Assembly (NCBI RefSeq): GCF_040546275.1
Contig: NZ_JBEPNO010000010.1
Location: 124,001 to 188,000 of the forward strand
Origin: Nakamurella sp040546275
GTDB lineage: Bacteria; Actinomycetota; Actinomycetes; Mycobacteriales; Nakamurellaceae
DNA: 64,000 bases
Reading direction: 5' to 3'
Positions within the stretch are counted from its first letter, which is position 1. Each line of letters starts with the position of its first letter. The notes under the pieces are model-generated. The model made no database searches, was not told the DNA's origin, and saw nothing but the letters and a program-made list of their open reading frames with translations. The position numbers were made by a program, and so were the translations under genes. This document shows, one piece after another, positions 8,701 to 15,300 of the stretch.

Positions 8701-11700
8701 TGTTCGCCGGTACCGAGACGTCGAGGTGGTAGCTGCCCGCGGTCTTGGTCCAGTCGCTGCTGACCTTTCCGTAGGGGGTCTGGTAGTCCATCGAGCTGCT
8801 GGTCAGGTCACCGCCCGGAACCGGGGCGATCAGTGTCTTCTTGTAGCCGGGCTCGAGAGCCGAGATGCCACCGATGGTGTCGTACATCCAGGCGCCGACG
8901 GAGCCGTAGGCGTAGTGGTTGAAAGAGTTCATCCCGACGTCGCCGAACGAGCCGTCCTGCTTGATCGAGTCCCAGCGCTCCCAGACCGTGGTCGCACCCT
9001 TGCTGATCTCGTAACCCCAGGACGGGTAGTCCTTGTTGAGCAGCACCCGGTAGGCGACGTCGCTGCGGCCGATGTCGGTGAGGGCCGGCAGCAGATCCTT
9101 CAGACCGAGGAAACCGGTCGACAGGTGCCAGTCGGCACGCTCCAGGGTGGCCACGAACTTGGTCGCCACCGCAGCTGCGAGCGCATCCGGGACGAGCCCG
9201 AACGAGATCGAGATGGCGTAGCCGGTCTGCGTGTTGCCGGCCAGGCTGCCGTCAGCTGCGAGGAAGGCGGTCTGGTAGGCGCTCCTGATGTTGTTGTACA
9301 GGGTGCGGTACTTGGCGGCGTCGGCGTCGTTGCCGATGGCGGAGGCCATCTGCGCCATCAGGTCCGCGCTGTGGGCGTAGAACGCGGTACCGATGATGTT
9401 CGAGGCGGTGTCGTCGTTGAGGTTCAGCCAGTCCCGGTAGGCCCCGCCGTCACGCTGGAAGTTGTTGCTCGTCCCGGCCAGGTAGTTCATGTACTTCGTC
9501 ATCGACGCCCAGCCCTCGGAGATGACTGCGGTGTTGTCGTAGCTCTGCCAGATGGCGTAGGGCACGGTGACGCCGGCGTCCGCCCAGCCGGCGTTGCCGC
9601 TGCCGAAACCGCTGAACGACGGTGCGACGTCGGGGTAGGCGCCGTTGGTCTGCTGACCGGTCCGGAGGTCGCCGAGCCACTTCGACAGGAAGGCCTCGGA
9701 ATCCAAGTTGTAGGTGGCGGTGCTGGCGAACTCGCTGATGTCGCCGGTCCAGCCGAGACGTTCGTCGCGAGCCGGGGTGTCGGTCGGGATCGAGACGAAG
9801 TTCCCGCGCTGCCCCCAGGTGATGTTGCTCTGGATCTGGTTCACCAGGGCGTTGGAGGTGGTGAGGTTCATCGTCTTGTCACCGGCGGAGCCCCAGACGG
9901 TCCCGACGACGTCGCTCAGAGCCGGAGCCGTGTCGACGCCGGTGATCTCGACGTAGCGGAAACCGTGCTGCGTCAGCGTCGGGTGGAAGGTGATGGTGCC
10001 GTCCATGGCGAAGGTGTAGTAGTCGGTCGCCTTCGCCGCACGCAGGTTGGCCGTGTAGACCGTCCCGTCGGGATTGATCACCTCGGCGTACCGGATCCGG
10101 ATCTGCTGCCCGGTCCGTCCGGTCAGCGTCAACCTCGCAGTGCCGACCATGTTCTGGCCGAGGTCGTAGACGAAGGCGCCCGTGCTCGGCTCGTTCACCG
10201 TCAGTGCCGGACGCTCACCGGTGATGCGCACCGGCTGATCGGTCTGCGCGGTGAGCTTGGCCGTCTGGGACGGGCGGACGACCGCCGGACTCCACGTCGA
10301 GGCATCGAAGGTGTTGGTGTCCCAACCCTTCTGTTCCTTGGCGGCGTCGTAGGACTCGCCGTTGTACAGGTCGGCCGAGGTGACGGCGCCGGTGGAGGCC
10401 GTCCAGCTGCCGTCGGATCCGAACGTCGTGCTGGTGCCGTCCGTGTAGGTCACCCGGATCTGCGCGACCACCGAGAGGTCGGAGCCCCAGAAGTTTCGGC
10501 CGGTGAGCAGGTTGCCGGCGAACCAGCCGTCGGCGAGTTGGACGCCAACGGTGTTGGCACCCGGTACCACCTGGCTCGTGATGTCGTAGGTCTGGTACTG
10601 GTAGGTCACGTTGTAGTCGGTCCAGCCGGGCGCCAGGTACTGATCGCCCACTTGGTAACCGTTGACGTTGAGTTGGTAGAGACCCTGGGCCGAGGCATAC
10701 GCGCGGGCCGATGCCACGGTCTTTGCCGTGTCGGTGGCGAAGGTGCCGCGAAGGATCGGCGGCGAGACGTTCTGCCACACCTCGTTGCTACCGCTGATCT
10801 GCAGCCCGGTCGCCGAAGTGCTGCCTCCGGTGAATGGGTTGGTGGCGGCGAAGTCAGGGTCGAACAACGTGCTGCCCCCGGCTGCGACCACCTTCATGTC
10901 GTGGATCGTCGCGCTCTCGACTCCGTTGGTGCGCAGTCCGACGCCGCCGGTCGGGTGATCGCCGTTGGTGATGGTGCCGAGGGAAACGCCATCGAGCAGG
11001 GTGGTGATCCGGTTGCCCGCCACCGTGATGCTGATCGTGTGCTGCGCCATCACGCCGCCGTGATCGCCGATCAGAGCGGTGATGTCCTTGGACTCACCCG
11101 CCAGCACCGAGTAGTTCCCGTCGACCTTGGTGTGCGGCCGGAAGGCGAGACCGGTCTGGTCCTCGTTGAAGTTGATCTGCCACATGTAGGCGTTGCTGGT
11201 GTCCTTGGCGCGGAAGAAGAACCCGACCGCCGACCTGTCCGAGTTGTTGATGGTGAAGTCCGAGGTCAGCGTGTAGTCCGCCCAGCTGTTGTTGCCCGCC
11301 GAGCCGACCCAGTTGCTACCTGCCCAGTCGGAAACGTTCAGCAGTCCGGTCTCGAACCACGCCGGGGTGCTCCATGCCGACGCGGCTCCCGTGTTGTCCC
11401 AGAGCTGCACCTGCCAGTAGTAGCGGCTACTCGAGGCGAGAGTGCCACCGCCCCATGGCACGTCGAGAGATCTACTCGACGTCACCTTGCCCGAATCCCA
11501 GCTCGGGGTAAGGGCCAGCTCGCTCACCGTCGTAGCGGCGCGGACCTGGTAGGCGGTCTGCACACTCCCCCGGGCCGGGTCGTCGAGTTGCCAGGACAGG
11601 CGCGGCGTGGTGCCACCGATGCCGAGCGGGTTCGTCAGGTCGTTGGTGGTCAGGCCGGCGGCCTCGGGCGCCGCGGCGGGCGCAGCTGCCCTGATGGCGG

Positions 11701-11809
11701 CGGGTGTCGCTGCCGCCGACGGGGTACCGGCGAACGCCGGCGTGATCCCCCCGCCGACCGTGACGAGCCCGATGGTCGCGGCGATGGCGATCACGAATCT
11801 GATGCGCAT
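5744..11809 (-). CDS. exported multimodular GH78 alpha-L-rhamnosidase (2021 aa)
   Basis: A signal peptide (MRIRFVIAIAATIGLVTVGGG, cleavage near AFA-GT) is followed by the GH78 start pattern TNDLTNPLGIGGTTPRLSWQL. Next come a laminin-G/CBM-like insertion (about residues 155-320), the rhamnosidase N-domain (about 355-520) and a six-hairpin catalytic domain with PTDTPARDERLGWTGD; Glu683 in RDERLGW is the expected general acid. After the catalytic C-domain (to about 1090) come a FIVAR-like helical segment (about 1095-1175), two NEW3-type sandwiches (about 1195-1390), a CBM-like domain (about 1400-1535) and an OmpL47/Ig region plus three Ig-like repeats (about 1540-2021). The enzyme should release terminal alpha-L-rhamnose outside the cell. 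The long tail suggests substrate or envelope attachment, but no LPxTG or membrane anchor is visible. The start codon lies within a hairpin with the SD in its loop. The Ig tail closely resembles that of the neighbouring GH3 protein. Confidence 0.93.
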   Translation of the reverse strand: MRIRFVIAIAATIGLVTVGGGITPAFAGTPSAAATPAAIRAAAPAAAPEAAGLTTNDLTNPLGIGGTTPRLSWQLDDPARGSVQTAYQVRAATTVSELALTPSWDSGKVTSSRSLDVPWGGGTLASSSRYYWQVQLWDNTGAASAWSTPAWFETGLLNVSDWAGSNWVGSAGNNSWADYTLTSDFTINNSDRSAVGFFFRAKDTSNAYMWQINFNEDQTGLAFRPHTKVDGNYSVLAGESKDITALIGDHGGVMAQHTISITVAGNRITTLLDGVSLGTITNGDHPTGGVGLRTNGVESATIHDMKVVAAGGSTLFDPDFAATNPFTGGSTSATGLQISGSNEVWQNVSPPILRGTFATDTAKTVASARAYASAQGLYQLNVNGYQVGDQYLAPGWTDYNVTYQYQTYDITSQVVPGANTVGVQLADGWFAGNLLTGRNFWGSDLSVVAQIRVTYTDGTSTTFGSDGSWTASTGAVTSADLYNGESYDAAKEQKGWDTNTFDASTWSPAVVRPSQTAKLTAQTDQPVRITGERPALTVNEPSTGAFVYDLGQNMVGTARLTLTGRTGQQIRIRYAEVINPDGTVYTANLRAAKATDYYTFAMDGTITFHPTLTQHGFRYVEITGVDTAPALSDVVGTVWGSAGDKTMNLTTSNALVNQIQSNITWGQRGNFVSIPTDTPARDERLGWTGDISEFASTATYNLDSEAFLSKWLGDLRTGQQTNGAYPDVAPSFSGFGSGNAGWADAGVTVPYAIWQSYDNTAVISEGWASMTKYMNYLAGTSNNFQRDGGAYRDWLNLNDDTASNIIGTAFYAHSADLMAQMASAIGNDADAAKYRTLYNNIRSAYQTAFLAADGSLAGNTQTGYAISISFGLVPDALAAAVATKFVATLERADWHLSTGFLGLKDLLPALTDIGRSDVAYRVLLNKDYPSWGYEISKGATTVWERWDSIKQDGSFGDVGMNSFNHYAYGSVGAWMYDTIGGISALEPGYKKTLIAPVPGGDLTSSSMDYQTPYGKVSSDWTKTAGSYHLDVSVPANTTARVVVPAVNPLAVTEGGQSLASADGVVSSTDTGQTVTVEIGSGEYVFAVQSPTAELASVKDGLTAFSTALTGADLTGDQRAALSADVQQADQAVDAALSDPTVSAARIAAALAALQDAKALLATDLAAGPLDQAGADALTALLSPMLDSLGSALASILGVSVATTGPTADLIPGQSTVVNVTAVNSSATAITDVGASLDLPAGWTATPVSADRVTLPAGGTTTFGFAVTVPAGALVGSNPIVGRVDVPSASGRASIPASTTVTVVTPVVLTAAAVPGSVAPGGYARVNVLLHNRSTTTVSGTVTVAVPTGWAVPDPSAPITVTPGADATVPVTLVAPATGNGGAIAGITASFASATQTMAKQDVPITLAIGNPDASQVVDYLDMGNTGSGVADEPAHAVRFSSRSGNLPDEAGYTRRYTFKGTTDGFIQFTMKITKGQPFVLRARETYDGAQIKQYAIRVNGVVVNSRMFSHPGGLGTEMYQVLVDDPTLLTGDTVTVRFENNPQGLNYDPSIADVWTLPAPGADTTPPTVTLTTDPSVPTGLNGWYNGPVTVSAIAVDDVDPSPVLSAVVDGAESAQVSAPVSLVTDGRHTVSVTAADAVGNVSAASNLSVKIDATPPVSNVAVDAVARRITFNAADNTSGVSKVEYQLPAGSWLTATSPVTVGSGATTVQYRSVDQAGNVEATHQVSVSKAGITLLASSTVAVLSGSTVVVGGSVTITAKVTGAGAVPTGTIRITARGVQVGQGILSGGRVVLTIKAGAFLPGSYQLLVDYSGGALYEASSDTVTLTVVKATSTTAVKVSPSRVVYGSGAKAAVQVSVPGVTATGVVTITEGRTALGQGRLAKGVVTITLPASLAVGTHTLKATYAGDGSVMASSGTATLTVVKAAARISAVAAAVRGSAKPVVAVTVSTAPASVTATGVVTVKVLIGSRTVASGSARLSGGHTSVTLPKLAIGRYSLAVSYPGSITVSAASATIGLTVTR

Positions 11810-11833
11810 TCAAAGCACCTTTGCTTTCGAATG
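11807..11833 (-). promoter_or_regulatory. 5'-UTR hairpin containing SD and start codon of the GH78 gene
   Basis: Read on the minus strand, CATTCGAAAGCA (11833-11822) pairs with TGCTTTGAATG (11817-11807) with one bulged base. The loop is AAGG, which is the Shine-Dalgarno, and the ATG lies in the closing stem. Such a structure could make translation initiation conditional. The symmetry could instead be a DNA operator. Confidence 0.5.
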
Positions 11834-12192
11834 AAGACTGTAAGAGTAACCGGACATTCAAGTCCCGGAGGCACAGCATGCACGTCCTGCTTCCGCAGGT
11901 CAACCGATACTTTCCCGGTGAAAGGAAAATGTCGCCCGATCGACGGAACCAGATCCCCGGGGGCATTCCCGGCGACCGGAAGGAGTCGGGATTTAACGAA
12001 GGTCGAATACCTCCGTATGAAACTCCTCCGGTTTCGATGACCGATCATGATGTCTCGGGATGACTCGGACGGCTCGAATTCTCCTCGGAGGGCACCACTC
12101 GAATGCCTGTGCATCGGGTACTCAGCGTGAAAATATGCACCTGCAGAAACCGCGGCGCTTCCGTAGGAAACCGTGCGGCTTTTGTTTATCGG

Positions 12193-12207
12193 TGTGGTGT
12201 TACCACA
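12193..12207. promoter_or_regulatory. inverted repeat upstream of the GH3 gene, GntR/LacI-type operator candidate
   Basis: TGTGGT-GTT-ACCACA is a perfect 6-3-6 inverted repeat 123 bp before the GH3 GTG, in the 520-bp divergent region shared with the rhamnosidase gene. The TGGTnnnACCA core is the kind recognised by GntR-family regulators. A second weaker repeat (GAAAC-N7-GTTTC) is at 12019-12035. No regulator gene for this locus lies in the window. Confidence 0.4.
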
Positions 12208-12330
12208 GCCTATGAGCGCTGCTATGGTTCGCCCGAACTCGCCCCTTCGACGACGATGGACGTGACGCGTGAACGACTTCCCCCCGCCCTTTTCTTCGTT
12301 CAGCCACTCCACCCCCCGTCAGGAAACGCT

Positions 12331-15300
12331 GTGAAACAACGACGTCTCCCGTCCCTGCTGGCGATCGCGGCGCTCACCGCCGGTCTGCTGGTCACCGTCT
12401 CCCCGGCCGTCGCTGGTGCCGCAGCCGCCGCAACGCCGTGCCCCTGGGTCGGTTCCAGCGCCACCCCGGAGGACAAGGCAGCGCAGGTGCTCGCAGCGAT
12501 GACGCTGGACGAGAAGCTGTCGATGACCCGCGGCTCGTCCTCGGTCCCCGGCTACGCGGGATCGATCGCCGCCATCGGCCGACTCTGCATCCCGGCTCTC
12601 ACGCTGCACGACGGTGGAGCCGGCGTGGTGATGAGCGGGGCAACGGCCATGCCGGCCCCGATAGCGGCAGCAGCGACGTGGGACATCAACGCGCAGAAAG
12701 CTTATGGACAGGTGGTGGGCGCAGAGGCCAAGACCAAGGGCATCAGCGTCAACCTGGGCCCCAACGTGAATCTGGTCCGCGATCCCCGCGGTGGGCGGGC
12801 CTTCGAGACTGCCGGTGAGGACCCGTACCTGGCCGGATCGGCAGCCACCGCCTACGTCGAGGGCGTGCAGTCGCGGGGTGTCATGTCGGACCTGAAACAT
12901 CTTGTCGCCAATGACGTGGAACAGAACCGCAACAATGCCGACTCCGTCATCGACGAGCGCACCTTGAACGAGATCTACTACCCCGCTTTCAAGCAGGCAG
13001 TGCAGGAGGGCGGCGCCGCCTCGATCATGTCCGCCACCAGCCTCGTCAACGGGGTGCACAGCAACGAGAATTCCGCGGTGATCAAGGATGCGGCAAAGCA
13101 GGACTGGGGATTCGACGGATTCGTCGTCACCGATTGGGACGGCGCCCGGAGCACGGTGCGGGCCGCCAACGCCCAGCTGGACCTCACCATGCCCACCCCC
13201 GGTAATTTCGGCCAACCCCTTGCCGATGCCGTCCGCTCCGGCGCCGTTTCGGTGGCGGTCCTCAACGACAAGATCTCGCGCATCCTGACGCAGGAGTTCA
13301 AGTACGGAATGTTCGAGAACCAGCCCGGGTCAGCCTCTGCCGATGCCACGTCCGCGGCCCACACCCGCACGGCCCAGGACGTCGCTGCCGAGGCCACCGT
13401 CCTGATGAAGAACAGCCCGGTGCAGCACCGCGGAAGTCTGCTCCCGCTCGACCCGACCTCCGCGCAGTCCATCGTCGTCATCGGAGAGGCGGCCAAGACC
13501 GTACCGATCACCGGCGGCGGCGGCAGCTCGCACGTCCCGGTCGGTGCCGCCGCGGTGTCGACCATCGCCGACAGCATCGCCGCTCGCGTCGGAGCTCACG
13601 GTCGCGTCGACTACGTCGGCCCCTGGACGATCACGCCGTTCGCCACCGCCAGTGCCGGGGATGCCGCCAGCAACATGCTCGACGGGCAGCTCGCCTCCCG
13701 TTGGACCAGCGGCACCCCGATGGTCCCAGGACAGAGCCTGGTCATCGACATGGGCGCCACGCAGGCCATCGACCAGATCTCCATGGATTCCGGTACCAGC
13801 GTCGGCGACTACGCCCGCGGTTACGAGATCCGCCTCTCCGGCGACGGCGCAACGTGGGGCCGGCCGGTGGCGGCGGGGACCGGAACCGGCCCGCAGACCA
13901 CCGCGTCCTTCCCGTCGGCGTCCGCGCGCTACGTCGAGGTCGTCCAGACCGCGACCAACAGCAGCTGGTGGTCGATCGCGGAGCTGAACGTCTCCAAGAG
14001 CGACGGGGCCGGCGGTCAGGTCGCGCTGTCCCGCGGCGGTCTGCACGTGCCGGGCGTCTTCGACAAGCTGCCGACCGTGCCGACCACTCCGTTCACCTCG
14101 GTCGACGGCAAGCCCGGGCTGACAGCCGAGTACTTCAACAACCTCGACCTGTCCGGGACACCGGCCCTGACGAAGACCGAACCGAACGTCGACGACCACT
14201 ACACGGCCTCGCCAGGGCCCGGTGTCAACGCAGCCGGATTCTCGGTGCGCTGGACCGGATTCCTGACGGCACCGGTCACCGGCACCTACACCTTCTCGAT
14301 GGCCAACACCGGCGGGATCCGGATGAGGGTCGACGGGCAGTCCGTGTTCGACGACTGGGCACAGTACGGACCCGGCACGTCATCCATCCATCTGACCGCC
14401 GGGGTGGCGACCCCGATCTCGGTCGAGAACTACCAGCCGATCAACAGCGCCACCGGGCCGGTGGCCGGCACTCCGACGAGCCCGCCGACCAACGGATCGG
14501 TGACCCTCGGCTGGCAGACGCCGGACACTGCGGCCATCGCCTCGGCAGCTGCTGCTGCCGCCGCAGCCGACGTGGCCGTCGTCGTCGTCAACGACAACGA
14601 GAGCGAGGACGGCGACCGCCAGAACCTCACCCTGCCGGGTGCGCAGGACGATCTGGTCGCCGCCGTCGCTGCGGCGAACCCGAAGACGGTGGTCGTGCTG
14701 AACACCGGCGGGCCGGTGCTGATGCCATGGCTGGGCTCGGTGCCGTCGCTGCTGGAGTCCTGGTACGGCGGGCAGGCGAACGGAGCCGCGCTCGCCTCGG
14801 TGCTCTTCGGCGACGTGAATCCGTCCGGCAAGCTGCCGCAGACCTGGCCGGCGAGCATGAACCAGCTGCCGACCGCCGACACCGCGCGTTACCCGGGCGA
14901 CGTCGACGTGTCGACCAACACGACCACGATCAACTACAGCGAGGGCCTTGACGTCGGCTACCGCTGGTACGACTCCCATCATCTGACGCCGTTGCTCCCC
15001 TTCGGTTTCGGCATGTCCTACACCGACTTCGGCTTCAGCGACGTGGCCATCGGTGCAGCCGGCGTCGACGGCAGCCGCACGGTGACGGCGACCGTCACCA
15101 ACACCGGGACCACCACCGGCTCCGAGGTCGCCCAGCTCTACCTGAGCTATCCGTCCGCAGCCGGCGAGCCGCCGAACGCTCTCAAGGGCTTCCAGCGGGT
15201 CACCCTGGCCCCCCAGGCCACCACCGGGGTCAGCTTCACCCTGACACCGGCCGACCTGCAGGTGTGGGACAGCAGCACCCATCACTGGTCGACCACCCCG

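Noticed and set aside
8726..12040. Very long open plus-strand frame antisense to the GH78 gene, with a second one at about 6923-8545
   Set aside because: The opposite strand encodes an unmistakable multidomain rhamnosidase. The plus frame is Arg/Gly/Val-rich without domains, as expected from high-GC shadow frames.
12103..12330. Upstream 76 codons in frame with the GH3 gene
   Set aside because: They cover the candidate operator and have no RBS. GTG 12331 with AGGA gives a clean signal peptide.
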